Below the pieces are notes generated by a model. The model did not search any database and had not been told where the DNA came from. It was given only the letters and a program-made list of their open reading frames with translations. Position numbers and translations under genes: made by a program. This document shows, piece by piece, positions 26,748-37,068 of a stretch of DNA of 63,147 nucleotides. Each line of letters opens with the position of its first letter. Position 1 is the first letter of the stretch. Source of the stretch: CAYLUN01 sp964386865 (GTDB taxonomy: Bacteria > Verrucomicrobiota > Kiritimatiellia > RFP12 > UBA1067); the NCBI GenBank assembly GCA_964386865.1, contig CAYLUN010000027.1, positions 1-63,147 on the forward strand, written 5' to 3'.

Positions 26748-27886
26748 CCGCTCGCGAACGTATTCTGACCGTCCTGCGCGGCGGCACGCCCGACCGTGTG
26801 CCCGTCGTTCCCTTTATCCAGGAGGAGTATCTGGCGTGGGTCTATCCGGGGCGCCAGGCGCTCGACCGCGTCGACACGGTTGTCGAGCTCGCCGGCGACC
26901 TCTCGTTCGACGTCATCGCCAAACACAACCGCTACATGACGCCGGCCTTTCTGGTGCGCGACCACCTGAACTGGCGCGTCCGGCGCGAGACGGTTCGCGA
27001 AGCCGAGCTGTGGGTCACGCGCGTGGAGATCGCCACCCCCGACCGCACGCTCACGCAGGAGAGCGCGCGGCCCGACGCCGGCGCCGCCACGCAGGGCCTG
27101 ATGTCAGCCACGCGCAAACACCTGCTGGAGTCGCCGGACGACATCGCGTCCTTCATCCGCTGGCTGCCCTTCCCCGACGCCGAGTCGGTCTGCGAGATGC
27201 GCGAAACCGCCGCCGGCTGGCGTCGGCGCGTGGGCGACCTCGGCATCAACGCGCCCTGGGGCTGGGCCGGGGTCTTCAACGCCGCCGCCGACCTCTGGAG
27301 CATCGAGAGCGTGATGATGGCCCCCTACACCGACGAGTCGCTTTACCACGCCCTCATGGACACGCTCACGGCGCGCATGATTGAGTACAACGCGCCGCTC
27401 ATCGAAGGCGGCGCGGACGCGATCGGACTGCAAGGCCACATCGCCAACGCGCGCTCCGTGAGCCCCGACTACTTCATGGAGCACGTCTACCCCTACGAGA
27501 AGCGGCTGATCGAAGCGATCCACAGCCAGGGCGCGTTCACCGTCTACCACAATTGCGGGTTCGCGCGCGCCTTCTATCCCTGCTACCGCGAGCTGGGCAT
27601 GACGGTCTGGGAAACGGTCTCCGAGCCGCCGCAGGGCGACAACGACCTCGCCGAGGCCAAGCGCGCCATGGGCGACCGCGTCTGCCTGCTCGGCAACCTG
27701 GACCAGCTCCGCTTCCTCAAGGTCGCCACGCCCGCCGAGGTCGCCGCCAAGGCCCGCGCGATCGTCCGCGTCGGCAAGCCCGGCGGGCGCTACCTCTTCG
27801 CCGCCTCCGACTTCCTTGAGAAAGGCACCCCCGTCGAAAACGTCAAAGCCATGCTTCGCGCCGCCGAAGAGGAGGGCGCGTATTGA
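26744..27886 (+). CDS. Uroporphyrinogen decarboxylase-family protein, HxC type
   Basis: A 380-residue UroD/MtaA-superfamily protein opening MTARERILTVLRGGTPDRVPVV. Unlike the copy at 17928 it keeps a histidine-cysteine pair (TVYHNCGFA), matching the HxC zinc site of MtaA/MtbA corrinoid methyltransferases. Other blocks (INAPWGWAGVF, LLGNLDQLRFL) are in family order. The ATG overlaps the MFS stop (ATGA). Pairing with a sugar-acid transporter suggests it acts on an imported substrate; whether it is a methyltransferase, demethylase or decarboxylase is not resolved. No corrinoid protein is encoded in the window. Confidence 0.8.
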   Translation: MTARERILTVLRGGTPDRVPVVPFIQEEYLAWVYPGRQALDRVDTVVELAGDLSFDVIAKHNRYMTPAFLVRDHLNWRVRRETVREAELWVTRVEIATPDRTLTQESARPDAGAATQGLMSATRKHLLESPDDIASFIRWLPFPDAESVCEMRETAAGWRRRVGDLGINAPWGWAGVFNAAADLWSIESVMMAPYTDESLYHALMDTLTARMIEYNAPLIEGGADAIGLQGHIANARSVSPDYFMEHVYPYEKRLIEAIHSQGAFTVYHNCGFARAFYPCYRELGMTVWETVSEPPQGDNDLAEAKRAMGDRVCLLGNLDQLRFLKVATPAEVAAKARAIVRVGKPGGRYLFAASDFLEKGTPVENVKAMLRAAEEEGAY

Positions 27887-27906
27887 CTATGCAGTGTTTC
27901 ACGGCA

Positions 27907-27976
27907 GAAGCGGCAGAATCGATTGACTCGAACGCTTCGATTGAACGGATTCGATTCTATCGATTCTGTCGCTTCT
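27907..27976. other. 18-bp inverted repeat / long hairpin
   Basis: AGAAGCGGCAGAATCGAT (27907-27924) pairs with ATCGATTCTGTCGCTTCT (27959-27976): 17 Watson-Crick pairs plus one G-T, around a 34-base loop that itself contains TCGAA / TTCGA. It lies between the UroD-like gene and the oxidoreductase gene, ending about 37 bp before the latter's start. It could act as a terminator, attenuator or RNA-stability element; the surrounding bases also show a loose 7-bp period. Confidence 0.6.
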
Positions 27977-28013
27977 CTCGTTTCTTTCGATCACTACAAC
28001 AAGGAGCTACACC

Positions 28014-29318
28014 ATGAACCGCAGACATTTCATCACGACGGCGTGCCTGAGCGCCGCGCCTCTGATTCTGCCGCGCAGCCTCTTCGGCGCGGACGCCCCG
28101 AGCAAGAAAATCGGCATCGGCATGATCGGCATGGGCCGGCAGGCGTTCAACAGCAACCTGCAGCCGTTTCTGAAGTCCGCCGACTGCGCCGTCACCGCCG
28201 TCTGCGACGTGGACGCCTGGCGGCTCGAGCAGGGGTTGCAGGCCGTCGAGAAACACTACGGCAAGAGAACGGCCAAGGGCTACCGCGACTTCCGCGAGCT
28301 ACTGGCCGACCCCAACGTCGACGCCGTCATGATCTCCACGCCCGACCACTGGCACGTGCCCATGGCCATCGCGGCCGTCAAAGCCGGCAAGGACGTTTCG
28401 CTCGAGAAGCCCATCACGCGCACCATCGGCGAAGGACGCCTCCTCGCTGACCTTGTGGCGAAGCACAAGCGCGTGTTTCGAGTCGACAGCGAGTTCCGCT
28501 CGCTCGAACCGATGCACCGCGCCGCCGAGCTCGTGCGCAACGGGCGCATCGGCAAGGTGCTGGCCATCCGCACCGGCTCGCCGAAGGAGGTCTTCCCCGA
28601 CGAGCCGGAGACCGTCATCGCTCCCCCGGCCGACCTCGACTATGACCTCTGGCTCGGCCCCGCGCCGAAAGTGGAGTACATCCAGAAGCGCGTCCACACG
28701 CCGCGCGACCTCAAGTCCCGCCCCGGCTGGATGCGCAACCTCGACTACTGCGACGGCATGATCACCAACTGGGGCACGCACCTCAACGACATCGGCCAGT
28801 GGGGCGCCGGCACCGAGCGCACCGGGCCCGTCGAGGTCAAGGCCACCGGCAAGTTCCACGACGGAAAAGTCTGGAACGTGCTCGAACACTTCGACGCCTG
28901 GTACAAGTTCGCCAACGGCATGGAGCTGTTCTACCAGATGGGCGAGCCGCACGTGCGCTTCGAGGGCGAGAAGGGCTGGATCCACGTCAACTACGCCGCC
29001 AGCAAGCTCTCGCCCGAACGCCTCATGGCCAGCGACCCCAAGATTCTGAAAGAGGTTATCGGCCCCGAAGAGCTCCACTTCCCGCTCAAGCACGAAAAGC
29101 AGGATTTCGTCGACTGCATCAAGAGCCGCGGCCGCACGCTCGAGGACGAGGAGGTTGGCCAGCGCACCACCTCGCTCTGCCACCTCGCCCATATCTCGGT
29201 CAAGCTCGGCGGCGCCAAGCTCGCCTGGGACCCCGACAAAGAGACCTTCCCCGGCAACAGCGCAGCCAACGCCCTTGTCAACCGCGCGCCGCTGCGCGCG
29301 CCGTGGACGCTCGACTAA
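28014..29318 (+). CDS. Tat-exported Gfo/Idh/MocA family oxidoreductase
   Basis: A 434-residue protein with a Tat-like leader (MNRRHFITTACLSAAPLILPRS), a Rossmann NAD(P) site (IGIGMIGMGRQAFNSN) and the family catalytic block (DVSLEKPITRTI, whose EKP lysine is conserved). The C-terminal alpha/beta domain includes YCDGMITNWGTHLNDIGQWG. Exported members in PVC and Bacteroidota often work on glycans, either as dehydrogenases or, as in GH109, as NAD-dependent glycosidases; which applies is unclear. An AAGGAG site lies just upstream. The following TIM-barrel gene starts 16 bp after its stop, giving a two-gene unit. Confidence 0.87.
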   Translation: MNRRHFITTACLSAAPLILPRSLFGADAPSKKIGIGMIGMGRQAFNSNLQPFLKSADCAVTAVCDVDAWRLEQGLQAVEKHYGKRTAKGYRDFRELLADPNVDAVMISTPDHWHVPMAIAAVKAGKDVSLEKPITRTIGEGRLLADLVAKHKRVFRVDSEFRSLEPMHRAAELVRNGRIGKVLAIRTGSPKEVFPDEPETVIAPPADLDYDLWLGPAPKVEYIQKRVHTPRDLKSRPGWMRNLDYCDGMITNWGTHLNDIGQWGAGTERTGPVEVKATGKFHDGKVWNVLEHFDAWYKFANGMELFYQMGEPHVRFEGEKGWIHVNYAASKLSPERLMASDPKILKEVIGPEELHFPLKHEKQDFVDCIKSRGRTLEDEEVGQRTTSLCHLAHISVKLGGAKLAWDPDKETFPGNSAANALVNRAPLRAPWTLD

Positions 29319-29334
29319 CCCGGAGACAGCCACC

Positions 29335-30201
29335 ATGACACCCCGACACTCCCGCCGCTCGTTTCTCAAAGCCTGCGCGGCCTGCGCGGCCGCGCCGCTC
29401 CTGGCGCCGCAACACGCCCGCGCGCAGGATCAAGCGCGCTGGCCCTTCTTCGCCTTCGACAACGGCGTGGGCCGCGGCAAGTGGCCGCCCGAAAAGCAGG
29501 CCGCCACGCTCAAGGCGCTGGGCTACGACGGCATCAGCTACAACTACACGAACAATGCGGACCTCGAGACGTGGGGCCGCGTCTATCGCGAAGCCGGGCT
29601 GAAGATCTTCGGGCTCTACATTCACACGTTCCCCGAGAAAAGGGATGAGCCGTGGACGCCCGCCTTGCGCGAGGCGGTCACCCTTCTGAAAGGCTCTGAG
29701 ACCATCCTCTGGATCACCTTCCGCGAAGCCAAGGTCAAGGGCGATTATGACGAGGCCTGCGTGAAGATCGCCCGCGACCTCGGCGATCTCGCCCAGTCGT
29801 CCGGCCTGCGCGTCGCGATCTATGCTCACGCGGGTTTTTATGTGGCCTCGGCCATCGACTCGCTGCGCATCGCCAAGAAAGCGGCCCATCCTGCGGTCAA
29901 GCCCTCCTACAACCTCTGCCACGAGTTCCTGACCGGCAACGGCGAGAAGGCCTTGGAGACGCTCCGGCTCGTCGCGCCCGAGGCCGCGCTGGTCTCGCTC
30001 AACGGTGTCGAGCCCACGGACAAGAAGCGCTACATCCTGCCGCTCGGGCAGGGCGCCTTCGACACCGCCGCGCTCTTGGCCGAACTCAAGCGCCTCGGCT
30101 ACGCAGGCCCCGTCGGCCACCAGTTCTACAGCATCCCCGGCGACATCGAAGAGAACCTGAAGACCGCCATCGCCGCCTGGCGCAAACAGCAGCCGCGCTG
30201 A
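29335..30201 (+). CDS. Tat-exported TIM-barrel sugar isomerase/epimerase-like protein
   Basis: A 288-residue xylose-isomerase-like TIM-barrel protein with a Tat leader (SRRSFLKACAACAAAPLLAPQ). Barrel blocks include TLKALGYDGISYNY, IYAHAGFY, YNLCHEF and GPVGHQFYSI. The canonical metal glutamates are less clear than in the 13286 protein, so it may not be a classical metal-dependent isomerase. It is encoded 16 bp behind a Gfo/Idh/MocA oxidoreductase, a common pairing for keto-sugar handling. The ATG at 29335 follows CGGAG; the longer frame starting at 29155 overlaps the upstream gene and is rejected. Confidence 0.8.
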   Translation: MTPRHSRRSFLKACAACAAAPLLAPQHARAQDQARWPFFAFDNGVGRGKWPPEKQAATLKALGYDGISYNYTNNADLETWGRVYREAGLKIFGLYIHTFPEKRDEPWTPALREAVTLLKGSETILWITFREAKVKGDYDEACVKIARDLGDLAQSSGLRVAIYAHAGFYVASAIDSLRIAKKAAHPAVKPSYNLCHEFLTGNGEKALETLRLVAPEAALVSLNGVEPTDKKRYILPLGQGAFDTAALLAELKRLGYAGPVGHQFYSIPGDIEENLKTAIAAWRKQQPR

Positions 30202-30310
30202 TCCCACTGTACGAGCAGGCCTGGCCCGACCCTCTTCAAGCGAGCATCCCCACGACACACTTGACCCCACCCGTGCACATTCCTGACATTCACCGCCACC
30301 GAACGGCGAG

Positions 30311-30463
30311 CGGCGTCCGCGGCCCCCAGTAGGGACGGCAGTCCCCTGCCGTCAGCCGCGGCCCCCGGTAGGGACGGCAGCCCCCTGCCGTCAGCCGCGG
30401 CCCCCGGTAGGGACGGCAGCCCCCTGCCGTCCGCGGACGCCGACGGGGCAGCGTCCCTACCGT
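30311..30463. repeat. Tandem REP-like (BIME) element
   Basis: Three 39-bp units at 30317, 30356 and 30395 each contain the hairpin GACGGCAG / CTGCCGTC. The array ends with an inverted partial unit (30434-30463). CGGCGTCCGCGG (30311-30322) and its exact complement (30431-30442) bracket the three units. It occupies the 306-bp gap between the convergent TIM-barrel gene and the HzsA-like/HEAT gene; nothing else is seen in that gap. Such palindromic arrays can stop or stabilise transcripts and are typical targets of RAYT enzymes. Confidence 0.8.
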
Positions 30464-30507
30464 GGAACGCCGCTACTCATTCGCAAACCTCCATAGTCTC
30501 GCGTCGC

Positions 30508-33500
30508 CTACGGGCTCAGCCGCCGCTCAGCGGCCAGCAGCGCCTGGCGCGTCGAGACTTCCGGATAGCCCGCCGCCAGCTTCGCGATCGCCTCACGCAT
30601 CGACGCATCGCTGATCCGCCCCAGCGCCTCGGCGGCCGCGTGGCGCGTGTCGGTCGCGTTGGCGAAGTCGTCGGCCACCTTCAGCAGCGCGGGCGCAACC
30701 TTCGCATCCCCGACGCGGCCCAGCGCCCACGCCGCCGCCGCGCGCCAGCAGGGCGTGAGGTCGTTGTGCAGGAAAAGAATGCCGGGGCCGAGCGGGTCGG
30801 GCGAGCCGTCGGCGAACTCGGCGGGCGCGGCCAGCGCGGCCAGCAGCGACTCGGTCGCGCGCGGGTCGCCGATCTCGCCCAACGCGCGGCCGAGATAGAA
30901 GCACACCCAGTGCCGCACCGGCAGCTTCAGCACCACCGGGATGCCCTTGTCGAACACGCGCGGAATGTCGTTCGTCACCGCCATGAAGCGGGCGTACGCC
31001 GCCTGCACGCGCGGCACGTAGGCCCGGTCGCGGCAGACCAGCGAGAGCACTTGCGACGCGCGGTTGGTGAGGTCGGGCGTGCCACCCCACGCGCCGATCA
31101 CGCGGCCGAGCGCGGCTGCGACCTCCGCGTCGCGCGCCGCCTGCGCGTCGCCCAGCACGGCCAGGCAGGTCTCGCTCACGCGGGCCTCAGCGCCTTGCCG
31201 CCGGATCACGCGGCCCAGCAGCGTCTCGCAGTCGTCATTCGCCGGGAAGAGCGCGCGGTCGAAATCGGTCGGCACGCAGCGGATCAGGTGCGGCACCAGC
31301 GAGGCCGCGTTGGCCGTGCCCAGCGCGTCGAGCGCCTCCACGATCCGCAGGTGCACCGGCGACGCGTGGCAGGCCATCAGCGCCGGATGGTCGCCGTACC
31401 AGTTGGTAAACTTCGAATAGTCCTTCAGGCCGGCAAAGGTATCGATCAGCGCGGTCTCGGCCTCGCGCGTGCCGATCAGGCCCAGCGCTTCAGCCGCGGC
31501 CTCGGCCAGAAACAGGTTGCCCGTGTCGGGGTCGGCGTGGCGCTTCAGCGTCTCGGCCAGCAGCGGCACGGCGGCCGCGTCCTTGAGGCGGCCGAGCGCG
31601 CGGGCCACCTCCTGCACGCAGCGCGGGTTCACGGGGTCCGCCGCCAGAAACTTGGCGTTGTCGCCGTGGTGCGTCTTGCGCCACGCGACATAGGCCGCGT
31701 CGTCGCGCAGCCGCTTCAGTGTTTCGCGCAGCGCCGCACGCGCGGCCTCGCCCGAGCCCGTGTGCCCGAGCGACACTGCCGCCCGGCGAACGACGTCGCG
31801 GTCTTCGCTCGCGAGCCGGGCGACCAGCTCGCCCTCGATTTTTCCCCACCCCGTAGACCGGAACCACGCCGCCCAGTCTCCTGCTTCGCTGTGGCCGGTC
31901 AGGTTCTCCAGCGCGACGCCGGCGGCCTGGCGGACGGCCGGATCGGGATCCGACGCCACGGCCAGCAAGGCCGGAACCGATTCGCGGGTGCCGCACGCCG
32001 CGAGCGCAAGCGCCGCCGCGACGCGCACCTCCCGCGCGCTGTCGGGCAGGCGCTCCGCCAGCGCCGCGGCCGCGGCCGGATCGCGGGCGAGCCCCAAGCG
32101 GTTCGCGGCTTTGGCTCGCACGGCCGGATCGGCGTCGCGCAGGCGGGCCTTGAGGTCGCCGACCGTTGCGGAGGTGCGGTTGAGGGAGGCCACCTCGCGG
32201 AAGCGGTCGAACTGCAGCTCCGTCAGGCCGGTCACCGCCGGGTTGTTGCCGCGAAACCGGTGCGGGTCGCCTGCGTCAGTGAGCCGCAGCGGGCGCTCGC
32301 GCGTGGCGAGGGTGACGGTGCCCGCGACCGGCGGCGCGGTCTGGCGCACCGCGTGGCAGCCCACGCAGCCGCGGCTCTCGCCGGGGCGAACGAAGATCCA
32401 CGACATCTCGTTGAGTTCCGAGCGGCCTTCGGCGTCGACCGCCTGGAAGGCGATCGCGACGTCGGCTGGCACTTCGACCGCGAAGGAGCCGTCTGGCGCG
32501 AGCGGCACCGTGCCCAGCTCGACCGTCTCGTTGCCTGCATGCACGATGTACGAATGTGACGAGCGCACGGTCAGCCCGCGGCCCATCAGCACGCGGACGG
32601 CCCGCACGTGCGGCCAGCCCGCGGCCGTGTTGCGCGTGAACCGCGCGTCCTGACAGTAGAGCACGCCGGTCGTGCGGCGCTCGTCCATCCGCGAGGGCAG
32701 CACGGAGGGCCGGGCGCGCGGGCCGAGGTAGACCGGCGAGTGCAGCGGTCCGTTGGTCGAGGCGTACACCAGCACCATCTTGCCGTCCGCCTGATCCGGC
32801 TCGACGAGGCCGATCCGCTCAAAGCCTTCGGCCGTGGCGGCCTTCTGCCGCTTGTTGCGCTTCAGAGACGCGACCGGCGTGCCCGTGGTGCAGAGCAAGC
32901 GCCCGTCCGGCAACGCCGAGACGTCGCCCGCGGCGAGCGGCACGTTGACGAGGTCGCGCTGCGCGCAGCCGGGGCGGCCGACCGCGATGGCCGAGCCGGT
33001 CAGGTAGGCGACGCGGCCGTCGGGCAGCGGCGCGGGGCTGCCGCAGTTGAAAGCCCGCAGGCGGCTGCCGTAGGCCGGGCCGAGGTCGAGCCCGAACTCG
33101 GTGTAGCCCTCCGTGCCGTCCGGGTGCACGGCGTGCAGCAGCGTCTCCACCTTGCCGCGGTCGAAGAAGTTGTCGGAGCGGATGAAGAGGATGCGGCCGT
33201 CGGCCAGCACCTCCGGCTCGTTGTCGAAGATGAAGGTGGAGGTGATCCGGCGAATGTCGCCGCCATCGGGCCGCATGGCGAAGAGCGAGCGCGAGGGTGT
33301 GTTGTGATACTCCTCGAAGAAGCCGCAGCGCGTGGAGACGAAAACGATGCGGCCATCGGCCAGTTCGACGGGGTCGATGTCGTGGAACGGCCCTTCCGTC
33401 AGACGCTCGGGCGTGCCGCCGTCCGACGTCAGGCGGTAGATGTGATAGAACGCGTCGCCTTCGCGGGCCATGGAGAAGTAGATCCAGCGCCCGTCAAACG

Positions 33501-34407
33501 ACACGCTCGGCGAGCCGAGCGCGCCGGCGCCGGCGTCCAGCAGCACGCGCGGCTCGGTGCCGGGCCGCGCGGGCGCGAGCGTCTGGAGCGTGCGCCCGAC
33601 CTTCATCGGCCCGGGCAGGTCGTGCTCGGGAAAGGCTCGCGTGTGGCCCGGATTGAAGATCGTCACGTTGAGGCTCTGGTAGGCGGTGCCGCCGTGCGCG
33701 TGCGAGCGGGTCAGGCTGCAGTCGTCGCCCACGAACGCGATGCCGCGCGGCCAGACGTAGCCCTCGGGCGCGGGTTTTTCGCCCGCGACGTCGCGCTTCT
33801 TGCTCGGCGGCTCGGCGGCGGCGGGCACAGACAGCCGCCCCCAGGGCCCCCCGCCGAACACCGCCATCTCCGACGCCGCCTTCCACGCCTGGTCGTTGAA
33901 ATCGAGCTGCGTCCAGTTCGGCTCCTCAGTGGCTATGCAGCGCCACGAGGCATCGGTCGCTCGCTCCACGGTCTGCCCGTCGCTCAGCACGACGCGCAGC
34001 TTGAGGAGCAAGCCCGCCGCGCCGGGGATGGTGTTGGCGGCTTCAACCGCGATCACGTTGTCGCCCGCCGTCAGCAGCGCGGCCACATCGAACCGCTTCG
34101 GACGGTTCCACGCGTTCGGCTCGGAGAGGTTCGCGCCCACGGGCTTTCCGTTGATCGAGACCTCGTAGAGGTTGTCGGCCGTGACCAACAGGTCGGCCGC
34201 AACGATGCGCGCCTGCTCCGTCACCGCGACGCCCGCGCGGAAGTAGCAGACGCCTTCCGGCAGCGACGACAGCGGCACGCCAGGCTGCTGCACGCACCAG
34301 ACCCACTTCGCGCCCGACCAGTCGGGCTGCGGGCTTTCGGCGCATCGCGCCGACAACACCGCACCCATAACCGTAGCCAGGATCAACCCCGCAAACGCTC
34401 TTGCCAT
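30508..34407 (-). CDS. Exported HzsA-like monohaem protein with HEAT repeats
   Basis: A 1,299-residue protein. In order: a signal peptide (to about 23); a galactose-binding-like jelly roll (~30-190); beta-propeller/PD40-like repeats (VSFDGRWIYFS, ELADGRIVFVSTRCG, EVLADGRILFIRSD; ~290-560); an HZS-alpha-type middle domain (~560-670); one haem motif CVGCH at residues 681-685; then about 15 HEAT-like helical repeats (~735-1299). The three relatives in this window carry a second CXXCH instead of HEAT repeats. HzsA is the alpha subunit of anammox hydrazine synthase, but hzsB/hzsC are absent, so anammox is not implied. Possible role: periplasmic redox or glycan-binding cytochrome. It is convergent with 29335 and divergent from 34749. 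Confidence 0.8.
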   Translation of the reverse strand: MARAFAGLILATVMGAVLSARCAESPQPDWSGAKWVWCVQQPGVPLSSLPEGVCYFRAGVAVTEQARIVAADLLVTADNLYEVSINGKPVGANLSEPNAWNRPKRFDVAALLTAGDNVIAVEAANTIPGAAGLLLKLRVVLSDGQTVERATDASWRCIATEEPNWTQLDFNDQAWKAASEMAVFGGGPWGRLSVPAAAEPPSKKRDVAGEKPAPEGYVWPRGIAFVGDDCSLTRSHAHGGTAYQSLNVTIFNPGHTRAFPEHDLPGPMKVGRTLQTLAPARPGTEPRVLLDAGAGALGSPSVSFDGRWIYFSMAREGDAFYHIYRLTSDGGTPERLTEGPFHDIDPVELADGRIVFVSTRCGFFEEYHNTPSRSLFAMRPDGGDIRRITSTFIFDNEPEVLADGRILFIRSDNFFDRGKVETLLHAVHPDGTEGYTEFGLDLGPAYGSRLRAFNCGSPAPLPDGRVAYLTGSAIAVGRPGCAQRDLVNVPLAAGDVSALPDGRLLCTTGTPVASLKRNKRQKAATAEGFERIGLVEPDQADGKMVLVYASTNGPLHSPVYLGPRARPSVLPSRMDERRTTGVLYCQDARFTRNTAAGWPHVRAVRVLMGRGLTVRSSHSYIVHAGNETVELGTVPLAPDGSFAVEVPADVAIAFQAVDAEGRSELNEMSWIFVRPGESRGCVGCHAVRQTAPPVAGTVTLATRERPLRLTDAGDPHRFRGNNPAVTGLTELQFDRFREVASLNRTSATVGDLKARLRDADPAVRAKAANRLGLARDPAAAAALAERLPDSAREVRVAAALALAACGTRESVPALLAVASDPDPAVRQAAGVALENLTGHSEAGDWAAWFRSTGWGKIEGELVARLASEDRDVVRRAAVSLGHTGSGEAARAALRETLKRLRDDAAYVAWRKTHHGDNAKFLAADPVNPRCVQEVARALGRLKDAAAVPLLAETLKRHADPDTGNLFLAEAAAEALGLIGTREAETALIDTFAGLKDYSKFTNWYGDHPALMACHASPVHLRIVEALDALGTANAASLVPHLIRCVPTDFDRALFPANDDCETLLGRVIRRQGAEARVSETCLAVLGDAQAARDAEVAAALGRVIGAWGGTPDLTNRASQVLSLVCRDRAYVPRVQAAYARFMAVTNDIPRVFDKGIPVVLKLPVRHWVCFYLGRALGEIGDPRATESLLAALAAPAEFADGSPDPLGPGILFLHNDLTPCWRAAAAWALGRVGDAKVAPALLKVADDFANATDTRHAAAEALGRISDASMREAIAKLAAGYPEVSTRQALLAAERRLSP

Positions 34408-34748
34408 GCCGCCCCCCTACGTGGAACACGCCCCAACGCTGACGGGAAAGTAACACACCCGAGCAACCGCCTTCAAGCCTGTTTATCGGAGGGGAAAGGC
34501 GTTCCGCCGCTCCATCTCTCCTGTGCCGTGCCCGTTCGTTGCCCGGGCTTCAGCCCGCCCACCCCCGTGTCCAGACTGACCCGATTATCACCGCGTGCCG
34601 GACGGGCGGCCGCACCGGTGCCGATTCCGTACACATTTTGCGCCGCCGTTTACAAGACGCGGAATGGCGAAGCGTCTATCATGGCCACACAATTCGGTTG
34701 AATGCGGGGCGGGCCGTCGCACGCCGCGCGCAACGCCAGGGGGTTCCC
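34408..34748. other. Divergent intergenic region
   Basis: This 341-bp gap separates two divergent genes and should hold both promoters, but I cannot identify convincing hexamers. It contains one small palindrome (CGGGCTTCAGCCCG, 34544-34557) like those found in many genomes as dispersed REP sequences. The open frame through it from 34539 is an accidental GC-rich extension of the downstream gene. Confidence 0.5.
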
Positions 34749-36004
34749 ATGAAGACTCGATCCGTCACCGATCTCAAGACGCTCACCACCAACGTCAAGG
34801 CCGCGGCCGATGCGGCGCTCAACCAGGGCAAGGGCGTGCTGCGCCTCGCGCCGAACTGGGTTCCGCGCTCCTTCCTCCACCCCGGGCGCCGCATCAAGCT
34901 GCACCCGGACGACTTGTACGCCTACGGGCTGAACCGCGGCGGCATCGACGAGCGCTGGTTCGCCTCCACCACCGAGGCCGCCAACGAGGGCCGCGTGCCC
35001 GACGAGGGCCTGAGCTACGTCGTCTTCAAGGGCGAGCGTTTCCTCCTGCGCGACGCGGTCTCCGAGCTCGGCGCCGCGGCCGTCGGCAAGGACATCTGGG
35101 CCAAGTACCGCCGCTGGCCGGTGTACAGCAAGTTCTTCGACAACATGGGGCCCATCCCCCACCACATCCACCAGAACGCGAAGCAGGCGAAGCTGATCGG
35201 CCAAGAGGGCAAGCCGGAGACCTACTACTTCCCGCCGCAGAACAACAACGTCGGCAACAACTTCCCGTACACCTTCTTCGGCCTCGTGCCCGGCACCACC
35301 AAGGCCCAGGTGCGCCGCTGCCTCGAGAACTGGAACAAGGGCGACAACGGCATCCTCGACATCTCGCAGGCCTACCGCCTCAAGCCGGGCACCGGCTGGC
35401 TCGTGCCGCCCTGCGTGCTGCACGCGCCCGGCTCGCTTTGCACCTACGAGCCGCAGTGGGGCTCGGACGTCTTCGGCATGTACCAGAACCTGGTCGAAGG
35501 CCGCGAAGTGCCGTGGTCGCTGCTGGTCAAGGACGTGCCGGCCGAGAAGAAGTTCGACCTCGACTACATCGTCGAGCAGCTCGACTGGAAGCAGAACACC
35601 GACCCGAACTTCCACAAGAACCACTACCTCGAGCCCGTGCTCGCGGGGGGCTCGGCGAAGGACGGCTACCTCGACAAGTGGATCTGCTACGGCCGCATCA
35701 AGGGGTGGCAGTGCGTCACCGCCAAGGAGCTCACCGTGCTGCCTGGCGCGACCTGCACCATCAAGGACGGCGGCGCCTACGGCCTCATCACCGTGCAGGG
35801 CAAGGGCAAGATCAACGGCCAGCTCCTCAGCAGCCCGAACCTGATCCGCTTCACCGAACTGACCGACGACGAGGTCTTCGTGGTCGACGGCGCGGCCCGG
35901 GCGGGCGTGGTCTTCGAGAACACCTCCAAGACCGAGCCGCTGGTCATGCTCCGCTACTTCGGCCCCGAAGTGAATCCCAATGCGCCCGACGTCGGAGGCA
36001 AGAA

Positions 36005-36008
<4 letters not shown>
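34749..36008 (+). CDS. Cupin protein, class I mannose-6-phosphate isomerase-like
   Basis: A 419-residue cupin-fold protein. PIPHHIHQN supplies the metal histidines, and VPPCVLHAPGSLCTYEPQWGSD forms the second cupin motif. Class I phosphomannose isomerases share this arrangement, but the sequence is divergent and sugar phosphate specificity is unproven. The ATG at 34749 has an AGGGGG site and starts the fold. Its stop overlaps the ATG of the next isomerase (ATGA), which is followed by a Gfo/Idh/MocA gene, making a three-gene sugar-conversion operon (34749-38208). None has a signal peptide, so they act in the cytoplasm. Confidence 0.75.
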
Positions 36009-37051
<1,043 letters not shown>

Positions 37052-37068
37052 ACGAAAGGAACTTACCA

